Positions 50,771-58,637 of a stretch of DNA of 64,000 nucleotides are shown here, piece after piece. Below the pieces are notes generated by a model, which was not told where the DNA came from, made no database searches, and saw only the letters and a program-made list of their open reading frames with translations. The translations under genes and the position numbers were made by a program. The number at the start of each line of letters is the position of its first letter. Position 1 is the stretch's first letter. Origin of the DNA: Meiothermus ruber DSM 1279 (lineage in GTDB: Bacteria; Deinococcota; Deinococci; Deinococcales; Thermaceae). Where the stretch lies: NCBI RefSeq assembly GCF_000024425.1, contig NC_013946.1, positions 124,001 through 188,000 of the forward strand. The letters are read 5' to 3'.

Positions 50771-51700
50771 CTATGCGTAGCGCGCAATGCGCTCCAGCAG
50801 CAGCTCGTAGAAGCCGTCTACGTCAACCTCGAGGCCCACTTCGCAGTTGGGTTGCCTGCCGGTCACCCGCCAGTAATCGCAGACCGTGCGCCCAAAGGTC
50901 AGCCCCTCATTGGCCTCGATCTCCACGTTGAACATCGCGGTTTTGAACAGCTCGGGACGTAGCAAATAAGCCACCGCGCAGGCATCGTGGATGGGGGCCC
51001 CGTCCCATTTGTAGCGCTGAACGTGGTGTTCGCGGAAGAACTCGAGCAGCTCGGCCACGAAATTGCCAACCCGTGTTTCCAGGGCCCGGAAGCGCGCCAC
51101 CCGGGTGGGGTGGGCGATGGTTTGATGGGTCAGGTTGAGGCCCATCATCACCAGCGGAACCCCGGCTCCAAAGACAATTTTGGCGGCATGGGGGTCACAC
51201 AGGATGTTGAACTCGGCGCTTGGCGTCCAGTTGCCAATGTCAATCGAGCCGCCCATCAGCACAATTTCTCGAATCTGGGGAATGATGCGGGGCTCGAGCC
51301 GCATAGCCAGGGCGATGTTGGTGAGAGGGCCCACCGGCACCAGCGTGACCTCGCCGGGATGCTGGAGCACCTGCTCAATAATGAAGTGCACAGCGTGTTC
51401 CGGCTCTGCCTGGCCGCTAGGGGTGGGCAGATGGGGGCCTTCCAGCCCCGAGACCCCATGCACAGCCTCGGCGCTGATGCGCTCGCACACCAGGGGGCGG
51501 TCGGCTCCGGCGTAGATGGGCACGCTTTTGCCCAGCACCTCCCGCACCACCAGGGCGTTGCGGGTGGTGCGCTCGAGGCTCACGTTGCCATACACGGTGG
51601 TGATGCCCAAGACCTCGAGCTCCTCGCTGGCCAGGGCCAGCATGATGGCGATGGCATCGTCGTGTCCGGGGTCGCAGTCGAGGATAATTTTGCGCGGCAC
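50771..51700 (-). CDS. Inosine/uridine-preferring nucleoside hydrolase
   Basis: 309 residues. The calcium- and ribose-binding motif DCDPGHDDAIAIMLAL is at residues 8-23. GNVSLERTTRNALVV, VPIYAGADRPLV, HFIIEQVLQHPGEVTLVPVGPLTNIALAM and PSAEFNILCDPHAAKIVF complete the active site; HDACAVAYLL carries the late His/Asp. It splits nucleosides into base and ribose, the ribose being taken up by the ribokinase encoded next. Base preference (purine or pyrimidine) cannot be read with confidence. Confidence 0.92.
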   Translation of the reverse strand: MPRKIILDCDPGHDDAIAIMLALASEELEVLGITTVYGNVSLERTTRNALVVREVLGKSVPIYAGADRPLVCERISAEAVHGVSGLEGPHLPTPSGQAEPEHAVHFIIEQVLQHPGEVTLVPVGPLTNIALAMRLEPRIIPQIREIVLMGGSIDIGNWTPSAEFNILCDPHAAKIVFGAGVPLVMMGLNLTHQTIAHPTRVARFRALETRVGNFVAELLEFFREHHVQRYKWDGAPIHDACAVAYLLRPELFKTAMFNVEIEANEGLTFGRTVCDYWRVTGRQPNCEVGLEVDVDGFYELLLERIARYA

Positions 51701-51753
51701 GCCAGATAGCTTACACCAGCGGCGGTCTTGCTTGGAGTAGAATCGCCTTATCT

Positions 51754-52017
51754 ATGCTCGAGGTCAAAGAAGCGGTCAGGATCGCCACCGAGTATATCCA
51801 GACCCTCTTCAACGAAAAGCAGATTCCCGAGTTGCGGCTCGAGGAGGTCGAGCTCACGCCCGACAACCGGTTCTGGGAGGTCACACTGTCCTTCGTGGTG
51901 CGCGAACCCACCGCCTACCTGAGCCTGGGCGATGCGGCCCGCACCCGTGAGTACAAGATCTTCCGCATCAACGCCGAGACCGGCCAGGTGCAGAGCATGA
52001 AGATTCGCAAAGTATAA
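51754..52017 (+). CDS. Small conserved-looking protein, 87 aa
   Basis: Family not certain. The layout (VKEAVRIATEYIQTLFNEKQ, then ELRLEEVELTPDNRFWEVTL, SFVVREPTAYL, EYKIFRINAETGQVQSMKIR) looks like one helix plus a four-strand sheet, as in PepSY-like domains. No signal peptide. A TAGAAT box lies ten bases before ATG 51754. The alanine racemase gene begins ten bases downstream; its own TAAACT box overlaps this gene's stop codon. Confidence 0.7.
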   Translation: MLEVKEAVRIATEYIQTLFNEKQIPELRLEEVELTPDNRFWEVTLSFVVREPTAYLSLGDAARTREYKIFRINAETGQVQSMKIRKV

Positions 52018-52027
52018 ACTAGCAGTC

Positions 52028-53125
52028 ATGCGGCCTGCCTGGCTGGAAATCAACCTCGATGCTTTAGCCCACAACTACAACCTGCTGCGCTCCCGAGCTG
52101 GAAATACCCAGGTGATCGGTGTGGTCAAGGCCAACGCCTATGGGCATGGGGCGGTGGAGGTGGGCAAGGAACTGCTGCGCCTGGGGGCCTGGGGGCTGGC
52201 GGTGGCCACCACCGACGAGGCCCGCGAGCTGCGCAAGGCGGGCATTGTGGCCCGTATCCTGCTGATGGGGAGTCTGCACCCCCAGCAGGCCAGGGAGGTG
52301 GTCGAGCTGGATCTGATCCCTTCCATCTCGACCCTCGAGAGCGCCGAGGCCCTCAACGCCCTGGGTAAGCCGGTGACGGTGCACCTCGAGTTCGACACCG
52401 GCATGGGCCGGGTGGGCTTCCAGCCCGAAGAAGCCCCACAGGTCAAAGAACACTTGGTTCGCTATGAAAACCTGCTCGTCCAGGGCATCTACTCCCACTT
52501 TGCCGATGCTGAGGAGGATGTGCTCTGGACTAAAGAGCAAATTGCTCATTTCAAGCAGGTGCAGCAGGTGTTTGGGCCGGGCTACTTTTACCACCTGTGC
52601 AATACGGCCGGAACTTTTAATTTTGGCGAATACGGCCTGAGTGCGGTGCGTCCGGGCATCGGCCTGTATGGCCTCCTGCCCCACTTGGGCCTGAAGCCCA
52701 TTGCCCGCCTGCTGGCCAAACCCACCCAGGTCAAAGAGCTGCCGCCGGGGCGCAGAATCGGCTACAGCGGACTCTACACCACCCAGGGCCGGGAATGGAT
52801 CGCCACCCTGCCGGTGGGCTACGCCGATGGCATCCCCCGCCTGGTCTTCAACCGGGCGACGGTTCGGTATTACCCGGATGACCAGCCCTGCACCTGCCCG
52901 GTGGTGGGCCGGGTCTCGATGGATCAGATTACCGTGAAGCTTCCGGGGCCGGTGGGCCTGGAGCAGGTTTTTGAGGTGGTCACCCCCGACTTCGACCCCA
53001 CCAGCAGCCTGTGGGGCTGGGCCGAGCTGACCGGAACTGTCAGCTACGAGCCGGCGGTGCGGCTTGCGGCCCGCCTGCCCAGGGTATACCTACGGGATGG
53101 AACCGAGGTGGCGCGGGTGGGATAG
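52028..53125 (+). CDS. alr: Alanine racemase
   Basis: 365 residues. Makes D-alanine for peptidoglycan with PLP. The PLP lysine is Lys34 in VIGVVKANAYGHGAVEV; HLEFDTGMGRVGF, HLCNTAGTFNF, AVRPGIGLYGLLP and the second catalytic Tyr in RRIGYSGLYTTQGREWIATLPVGYADG are all present, as is VGRVSMDQITV. TAAACT lies seven bases before the ATG (overlapping the preceding stop), without a Shine-Dalgarno. Confidence 0.93.
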   Translation: MRPAWLEINLDALAHNYNLLRSRAGNTQVIGVVKANAYGHGAVEVGKELLRLGAWGLAVATTDEARELRKAGIVARILLMGSLHPQQAREVVELDLIPSISTLESAEALNALGKPVTVHLEFDTGMGRVGFQPEEAPQVKEHLVRYENLLVQGIYSHFADAEEDVLWTKEQIAHFKQVQQVFGPGYFYHLCNTAGTFNFGEYGLSAVRPGIGLYGLLPHLGLKPIARLLAKPTQVKELPPGRRIGYSGLYTTQGREWIATLPVGYADGIPRLVFNRATVRYYPDDQPCTCPVVGRVSMDQITVKLPGPVGLEQVFEVVTPDFDPTSSLWGWAELTGTVSYEPAVRLAARLPRVYLRDGTEVARVG

Positions 53126-53183
53126 AGGGCCAAAGCCACTTTTGGTTTCGCCCCCAGCGGCGAAAATCAGACCTGTGACTGCG

Positions 53184-53504
53184 ATGAAGGCCATCAAGCT
53201 GTTTCAGGGTTATCTGTGGCACCCCAAGGAACTCTCCTTCGACCCCCGCGAGGCAATTCCCCGCCAACTGGGGGAGGTGCACGTGCTGATTGATAAAGTG
53301 CGGGCCCCCATGACCTTTTTCGAGGACGGCACCCCCACCGAGACCCAGCAGTTTTACCAGGTGACCCTGCTGGTGCGCACCGAACAGGAGCCACAAGACC
53401 TTAAGCCGCTGGCGCTGTGGGTGAGCCAGGCGCTAAAGCCCTACCTCGAGGCCACCCCCAAGGAGGTGGGCTGGCAACTGCTGGAAGACCTGCGGCAGGT
53501 TTGA
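53184..53504 (+). CDS. Hypothetical protein, 106 aa
   Basis: Not recognised. ATG 53184 is used; GTG 53175 is an in-frame alternative. The sequence looks globular: KAIKLFQGYLWHPKELSFDP, EVHVLIDKVRAPMTFFEDG, QFYQVTLLVRTEQEP, then a helix LKPLALWVSQALKPYLEA. No membrane segment. It follows alr in the same direction and converges with the acetyltransferase gene, six bases apart. Confidence 0.65.
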   Translation: MKAIKLFQGYLWHPKELSFDPREAIPRQLGEVHVLIDKVRAPMTFFEDGTPTETQQFYQVTLLVRTEQEPQDLKPLALWVSQALKPYLEATPKEVGWQLLEDLRQV

Positions 53505-53509
53505 GCTGG

Positions 53510-54103
53510 CTAGCGATACAGCCGGGCCTCGAGGCCTTTTTTCACCTGGGGCCACTCGTCGTCGATAATCGAATAAACCGCGGTGTTGCGGATGGTGCCG
53601 TTGGGGTAAATCTGATCCTTACGCAGAATGCCCTCAAAGGTAGCCCCCAGCTTCTCGATGGCCTTGCAGCTACGGGTGTTACGGGCGTCGGCCCGAAACT
53701 GCACCCGGATGGCCTTCAGATCCTCGAAAGCCCTGCACAAAAGCAGGTATTTGCTCTCAGGGTTGGCATAGCCCCCTTGAAAAGGGGTAAAAATCCAGGT
53801 GGTGGTCTCTAAACCGCGGTACTCTGGGTTGATCCGCACATAGCCGGTGCGCCCGGCCATCTGGCCGCTGGCCCTGTCGACGATGACCCAGTTCACCCGA
53901 TCTTTAGCGCTCAACAACGAGCGGATGTAATTTTGCATGGCCTCTAGGGTGGCTTCCCTGGGGGCGTTGCTCAGGTACTGCACCATCTCGGCGTCGTAGT
54001 GCTCGAGCAAAGCCGGGGCGTGCTCCAGGCGCAGGGGCTCTAGTCGAATATACAGACCCTCCAGGATTGGGCAATCGTGCCACATATAACCCAAAACTAC
54101 CAT
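53510..54103 (-). CDS. GNAT acetyltransferase, RimJ/RimL type
   Basis: 197 residues. The RimJ/RimL-like fold is seen in GLYIRLEPLRLEHAPALLEH, WVIVDRASGQMAGRTGYVRI, the acetyl-CoA region TTWIFTPFQGGYANPESKYLLL and ARNTRSCKAIEKLGATFEGILRK. Acceptor unknown; the family includes ribosomal-protein N-acetyltransferases and small-molecule enzymes. ATG 54103 is used; ATG 54085 would also give the conserved domain. It is divergent from the MogA-like gene with 24 bases between start codons. Confidence 0.85.
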   Translation of the reverse strand: MVVLGYMWHDCPILEGLYIRLEPLRLEHAPALLEHYDAEMVQYLSNAPREATLEAMQNYIRSLLSAKDRVNWVIVDRASGQMAGRTGYVRINPEYRGLETTTWIFTPFQGGYANPESKYLLLCRAFEDLKAIRVQFRADARNTRSCKAIEKLGATFEGILRKDQIYPNGTIRNTAVYSIIDDEWPQVKKGLEARLYR

Positions 54104-54127
54104 CTTTATGCTCTAAATTTGTACTGA

Positions 54128-54634
54128 ATGATTCGAGTCGGCATCCTTACCATTTCCGATCGTGAAGCCCGCGGGGAGAGCGAAGACCACGCTTATGCGG
54201 CGTTGCGCGAGAGCCTGGCCTTAGGCCCCTACGAGATTGCCAATTACGAGATTATCCCCGATGAGCCGGCCCAGATTAAGCGGGTGTTGCGCTTGTGGGC
54301 CGACCGCGATGGGCTGGACGTGATCTTGACACTGGGCAGCATCCGCCTCAGCAACCGCGATCACGCCCCGGAGGCCACCCGCGAGATGCTGGAGAAAGAG
54401 GCGCCCGGGATTGCGGAGCTTATCCGCATGGAAACTTACAAGAAAAACCCTTTAGCAGCGCTATCCCGTGGGGTGGCGGGCGTGCGGGGCAAAACCCTGA
54501 TTATCAACCTACCGGGAGGGCCGCAGGGCAGCAAGGACTCCCTCGAGGTCATCCTGCCCCTCATTCCCGAGGCGGTGCAGCGCATCACAGGCCGCCCGGT
54601 GGCCCATCTGGCCAACGGCTTTTCCTTCGACTGA
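54128..54634 (+). CDS. MogA/MoaB-like molybdopterin-binding protein with altered GGTG motif
   Basis: 168 residues. The fold start IRVGILTISDREARGESED and the C-terminal blocks VAGVRGKTLIINLPGGPQGS and SLEVILPLIPEAVQRITGR are typical of MogA/MoaB. The family's TTGGTG-[LI]-x-x-RD molybdopterin-binding motif reads TLGSIRLSNRD here, so the GGTG loop is lost while RD and PEATREML follow normally. It may not be an active molybdopterin adenylyltransferase. TAAATT lies eight bases before the ATG. No other molybdenum cofactor genes are in the window. Confidence 0.82.
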   Translation: MIRVGILTISDREARGESEDHAYAALRESLALGPYEIANYEIIPDEPAQIKRVLRLWADRDGLDVILTLGSIRLSNRDHAPEATREMLEKEAPGIAELIRMETYKKNPLAALSRGVAGVRGKTLIINLPGGPQGSKDSLEVILPLIPEAVQRITGRPVAHLANGFSFD

Positions 54635-54747
54635 CCCTAAGCCCAGAGGCACCCCAAGGCTGGGGGTGCGGCCCCCGGGTTCACCGGGTGGTTTGTATAT
54701 GGGTGAGGGGCAGCGCAAAACGATGATAACCTTGGCCTGGGTCGCTT

Positions 54748-54862
54748 ATGCATTTTGAAGAAATGCTGGTTTTGCTGGTTCACAAAGGGGTCTCCGATAT
54801 TCACCTGCACGCCGGCATGCCGGTGCTGGCTCGCATTGGCGATGAACTCAGAACCGTTAGTT
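54748..54862 (+). pseudogene. pilT remnant (N-terminal domain only)
   Basis: ATG 54748 opens a frame that reads MHFEEMLVLLVHKGVSDIHL then HAGMPVLARIGDELRTV, the PAS-like N-terminal start of PilT/PilU twitching-motility ATPases (LL-x4-KG-SD-HL-x-G-P-x-R-GEL). After about 37 residues the similarity stops and the frame runs on to 54951 through low-complexity sequence antisense to the next gene. The ATPase core is missing, so this is a truncated leftover. Confidence 0.65.
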
Positions 54863-55114
54863 CAGCCACCGGCTCCGCTGGTAGGGGCAGCGGGCCATCT
54901 CCGGGCATTTGCGTCGGCCCTGGCGTAAAGCGGCAACCTCCGCGGGGTTGAGCAGTTCCTTGCAGACCTCACAGCGCTGATGCGACCGGCTCAGCAGGCG
55001 CAGCCCGCGCGAGCGGGTGCGGGCCTTCCAGCCTGCCGGCAGCACCCCCTGCAAGACCCGGAGGAGAAAATAGAGCACCAGCCCAACCGATAATGCGGCG
55101 ACCAAATAATCCAC
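54857..55114 (-). CDS. Small membrane-anchored protein with cysteine motifs, 85 aa
   Basis: Family not recognised. One N-terminal membrane helix (MDYLVAALSVGLVLYFLLRVL) is followed by a basic cytoplasmic part with CEVCKELL and CPEMARCPYQ, four cysteines in two C-x2-C/C-x4-C pairs that could hold zinc. Its 3' end abuts and overlaps the breakpoint of the pilT remnant, so it may mark the rearrangement that cut pilT. Confidence 0.65.
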   Translation of the reverse strand: MDYLVAALSVGLVLYFLLRVLQGVLPAGWKARTRSRGLRLLSRSHQRCEVCKELLNPAEVAALRQGRRKCPEMARCPYQRSRWLN

Positions 55115-55213
55115 CCCATCATCCTAAGGCCTCATAGGGGCGCTGGAGCAAGCGCGGGCTTGGTCAATTGCAGCACCCATCCTTGTCTTCGTGTGAAAGA
55201 AGGCTCATCTTGA

Positions 55214-57430
55214 GTGAGTTTTCGTATGCTTGCCCCCCTGGCCCGCCTGGTTGCCCGCTATCCTGTACAGATCGTTCTGGTGTGGCTGTTGCTGGTGCTG
55301 TTGGCCATACCGGCTGCCCGGCTGGCCCCGCAAAACCTGGCCGCCAACGCCAGCGCTGTAAAAAACAGCGAAGCCCAGAAGGTTTTGCAGATCTTGACCG
55401 AGGCCTTTGGTCTACCTCCGGTCGACCGTACGGTGCTGGTCAGTGAATCCAGCCTACCTGAGCACGACCCCCGCTTTCGCCAGACCTACAACCAACTGAT
55501 GGCCCGGATGCAGACCCTGGAGGGGGTGCTGCGGATTCACCGCTACGACGCGCCCAGCCCGCTCCAGCAGCAAAGCCAGGATGGCAAAATAACCGCCACC
55601 CTGCTGGACACGCGCCTGGAGAACGGCGAGGCCGTGATCGAGGCTTTGAGACGGGAAGCCAGGGCTGCCCAGACACCCGAAATTCGCTTTTATGTCACCG
55701 GGGCCACCGCCGTTACCAAGGACTTTTTGCACCTGCTGGAGGCCGATGTCAAGCGCAGCGAACTGATGGCCCTGCCCTTAACCGGGCTGGTGCTGCTCCT
55801 GGCCTTTGGCGCCCTGGTGGCGACCGGCCTGCCCCTTTTGGTGGGGGTGGTGGCCATCACCACCGGCCTGGCCTGCTTGTTTTTCCTGACGCTTTGGGGC
55901 GAGGTGAGCAGTTTTGCGCTTTCGGTGATTACCATGCTCTCGCTGGGCGCGGGCATCGATTACGCCTTGCTGATGGTCAATCGCTTCCGTGAGGAACTGG
56001 CCGCGGGCCGCCCGGCGCAGGCGGCGGCCGCCATCACCACCCAGACCGCCGGCCGCACGGTGGCCTTTAGCGGGCTGGTGGTGGCCATTGCCATGGGGGC
56101 CATGCTGGTGCCCGATCTGACCTTTATCCGTTCGATGGGGGTGGGCGGGGTGATGGCCATTACCCTGACGGTGCTGGTTTCCATCACCCTGCTCCCGGCC
56201 CTTCTGGCCTTGCTGGGCGAGCGGGTTAACGCGCCACGCCGCTGGGCCTTCAAACCCACCAGCAGCGGGAAGGCCAGCCCCTTCTGGGGTCGGTGGGCTA
56301 GCGTGGTGATGCAGCGCCCCTGGATGTGGTCGTTTGGGGTGATGGGGCTGCTTCTGGCGCTGGCCTGGCCGGCCACCCAGATGAAGCTGGGCTACACCGG
56401 CGCGTTTGGACTGGGCCCCCATGTGGAGTCACGCAAGGGCCTGGAGCTCATCCGACAGCTCGAGCTCGGGGGGGCGCTGGACGCCTTCGAGGTGCTGCTC
56501 GACCTGGGCGAGGAGGGCTTTACCCCTCAGAACCGGGCCCGCTGGCGGGCGCTCGAGCAGCGTCTTTCGGCCTGGCCGGAGGTGCGGCTGGTGGTCTCGC
56601 CCTTCCTGGCGGGCCGCCTGGAAGGCCAGGGCGGGTTTGCTGAGCTGGTGGGCCTCACCAACCAGTACATCAGCCAAGACCGCCGCTACCTGCGTCTTAC
56701 GGTCATTCCCCGCGACGCTGTTCACGCCCCTAGCATCCCCGATTGGTATGCCCGCCTCAAACAGGAAGCGCAGCAGGCTGGGTTCCAGCGGGTGCTGCTG
56801 GGCGGCGCGCCGGTGGGTTCGATGGAGTTTACCCAGGCCCTGGTGGGGGCCATGCCCGCTGCCATCGGGACGGTTTTTGTGGCCACCTTCCTTTTGCTGG
56901 CGGTGGCCTTTCGCAGCCTGGTCATCCCCCTCAAGTCCATCCTGATGAACACCCTGACGGTGGGGGCGGCCTATGGCCTCATTACCCTGGTGTTTCAGGA
57001 GGGGTTTGCAGCGAGGCTGGTGGGTGCGCCCACCGATGTGGGGGGCATCGACAGCTCGCTCCCGATCCTGATGTTTGCGGTGATTTTTGGGCTTTCCATG
57101 GACTACGAGATCTTTTTGCTCTCCCGCGTGCAGGAGGCCCACCTGGCCGGGCTGGACACCCCCCAGGCCGTGCGCTACGCCCTCGAGCGCACCGCCGGGG
57201 TAATTGGCAGCGCCGCCCTGATTATGGTGATCGTCTTCTCGGCCTTTGTGGTGGGGCAGGTGGTGGCCAACAAGACCATTGGTCTGGGACTGGCGCTGGC
57301 GGTGCTCCTGGATGCCACCCTGGTGCGGCTGGTGCTGGTGCCGGCGGTGCTGGTGCTGGCGGGCCGGTGGAACTGGTGGTTGCCCGAGCCGCTCCAGCGG
57401 GTCATGCCTAGGGTGCGCCTCGAGCCGTAG
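55214..57430 (+). CDS. MMPL-family (RND-type) membrane transporter
   Basis: 738 residues with two sets of about six membrane helices, each after a large external loop. GTG 55214 or ATG 55226 may start it. The proton-relay motif GxxxDY occurs in each half: LGAGIDYALLMVNRFREEL and FGLSMDYEIFLLSRVQEAH. The N-terminus RYPVQIVLVWLLLVLLAIPAARL and TQTAGRTVAFSGLVVAIAM are typical MMPL. Exports lipids, drugs or other hydrophobic compounds by proton exchange; the substrate is unknown. It stands alone, downstream of the pilT remnant region. Confidence 0.9.
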   Translation: MSFRMLAPLARLVARYPVQIVLVWLLLVLLAIPAARLAPQNLAANASAVKNSEAQKVLQILTEAFGLPPVDRTVLVSESSLPEHDPRFRQTYNQLMARMQTLEGVLRIHRYDAPSPLQQQSQDGKITATLLDTRLENGEAVIEALRREARAAQTPEIRFYVTGATAVTKDFLHLLEADVKRSELMALPLTGLVLLLAFGALVATGLPLLVGVVAITTGLACLFFLTLWGEVSSFALSVITMLSLGAGIDYALLMVNRFREELAAGRPAQAAAAITTQTAGRTVAFSGLVVAIAMGAMLVPDLTFIRSMGVGGVMAITLTVLVSITLLPALLALLGERVNAPRRWAFKPTSSGKASPFWGRWASVVMQRPWMWSFGVMGLLLALAWPATQMKLGYTGAFGLGPHVESRKGLELIRQLELGGALDAFEVLLDLGEEGFTPQNRARWRALEQRLSAWPEVRLVVSPFLAGRLEGQGGFAELVGLTNQYISQDRRYLRLTVIPRDAVHAPSIPDWYARLKQEAQQAGFQRVLLGGAPVGSMEFTQALVGAMPAAIGTVFVATFLLLAVAFRSLVIPLKSILMNTLTVGAAYGLITLVFQEGFAARLVGAPTDVGGIDSSLPILMFAVIFGLSMDYEIFLLSRVQEAHLAGLDTPQAVRYALERTAGVIGSAALIMVIVFSAFVVGQVVANKTIGLGLALAVLLDATLVRLVLVPAVLVLAGRWNWWLPEPLQRVMPRVRLEP

Positions 57431-57442
57431 TCGGTTTGGGTT

Positions 57443-58615
57443 TTAGCGCTCCTGGGCCAGGTATCGCTGAAAGGCTAACAAAGCCGGGTGGAGTGATTTC
57501 AGGGGCATAACCCCCAGCTTGACCAGCGCCCCTCCGCCCCGGGCCCCCAGCGGCTTGAGCACCTCCTCCCAGATGGCTTGCAGGTCTTCGCTGCGGCTGG
57601 GGTGTTTGAGCAGGACATAGCGGGCTTTGTCCTCGGCCTGGGCTACCAGCAGGGCCAGCACCCCCGGCCACTCGGCCAGGCGCTTGCCCACCATGTCCAG
57701 CACGCTGTGGGGCACCTGGGCGGCCATGGTCTGTGTGGGGAACTCGGTCAGCAGGTCGCGCATAATGCGCTCGGCCAGCTCGTCCTTGAGGGCGGCGTTT
57801 TCGGCCCGCGCCCTGCGCCACTCCTCGCGCAGGTTGCCGATGGGTTTTTCGACCTCGAGGGGGCTCGAGCTAAACCACTCCCCCAGGCGGGCCAGCAGGC
57901 GGTGCTCCTGCTCAAAGAGCTCGAGGGCCTCCCAGCCGGCCATGAAGTAGACGCGCGTGCCGCCTTTGTAACGCTCGAAGCGGGTTATTTTGATGGGGCC
58001 AGCCTCGCCGGTGCGGGCCACGTGCAGGCCGCCGCAGGCCACCCTGTCCCAGCCTTCAATCTCCACCACCCGGATAAGCCCGGCCACCTTGGGGGCGCGG
58101 CGCAGGCCGTGGGCTGGGGCCTCCGCGTCGTTTATGAAATAGGTACGCACCGCTGTGTTGGCGTACACCGCCCAGTTGGCCAGGGCCTCGGCCTGGCGGA
58201 TCACCGCTTCGTCGGGTGGGCCGTCGAAGTCCATGGTGCAGACCGGGTTGCTCATATTCACAGCCACCACGTTCCAGCCTGCGGCCCGCAAAAAGGCCTG
58301 GCCCAGCATGTGCTCGGCGGTGTGGCGTTGCATATGCCGGTAGCGCCGGGCCCAGTCGAGCTGGCCCACCACACGCTGCCCCTCCAAAAGGGGGCTTTCC
58401 AGCCGGTGGATCACCGGGCCGGTGGCCTTGGCGTCCTCGAGCACCTCCAGCACCGCAACCCCACCCAGGTGGCCGGTATCACAGGCCTGACCGCCCGAGG
58501 TGGGGTAGAAAAGGGTCTGATCCAGCACGGCAAAGTGCTTGCCGCCCTCGCTCCAGGCCCGCACCACCTGGGCCTCGAACTGGCTTTCGTAGGGGTGATC
58601 CCAGTAAGCGCGCAC
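57443..58615 (-). CDS. alaX: Alanyl-tRNA editing protein, AlaX type (long form)
   Basis: 390 residues. It resembles the editing half of alanyl-tRNA synthetase: DQTLFYPTSGGQACDTGHL, the zinc ligands HTAEHML (H-x3-H) and GGLHVARTGEAG (with the Cys of ACGGLH), and KITRFERYKGGTRVYF. The C-terminal coiled-coil and DHHA1-like portion (RRARAENAALKDELAER onward) make it an AlaX-L form. It hydrolyses Ser-tRNA(Ala) or Gly-tRNA(Ala) in trans. Its ATG lies 23 bases after the ftsH stop, same strand. Confidence 0.9.
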   Translation of the reverse strand: MRAYWDHPYESQFEAQVVRAWSEGGKHFAVLDQTLFYPTSGGQACDTGHLGGVAVLEVLEDAKATGPVIHRLESPLLEGQRVVGQLDWARRYRHMQRHTAEHMLGQAFLRAAGWNVVAVNMSNPVCTMDFDGPPDEAVIRQAEALANWAVYANTAVRTYFINDAEAPAHGLRRAPKVAGLIRVVEIEGWDRVACGGLHVARTGEAGPIKITRFERYKGGTRVYFMAGWEALELFEQEHRLLARLGEWFSSSPLEVEKPIGNLREEWRRARAENAALKDELAERIMRDLLTEFPTQTMAAQVPHSVLDMVGKRLAEWPGVLALLVAQAEDKARYVLLKHPSRSEDLQAIWEEVLKPLGARGGGALVKLGVMPLKSLHPALLAFQRYLAQER

Positions 58616-58637
58616 GCCGACAGCTTACCCAAAAACC

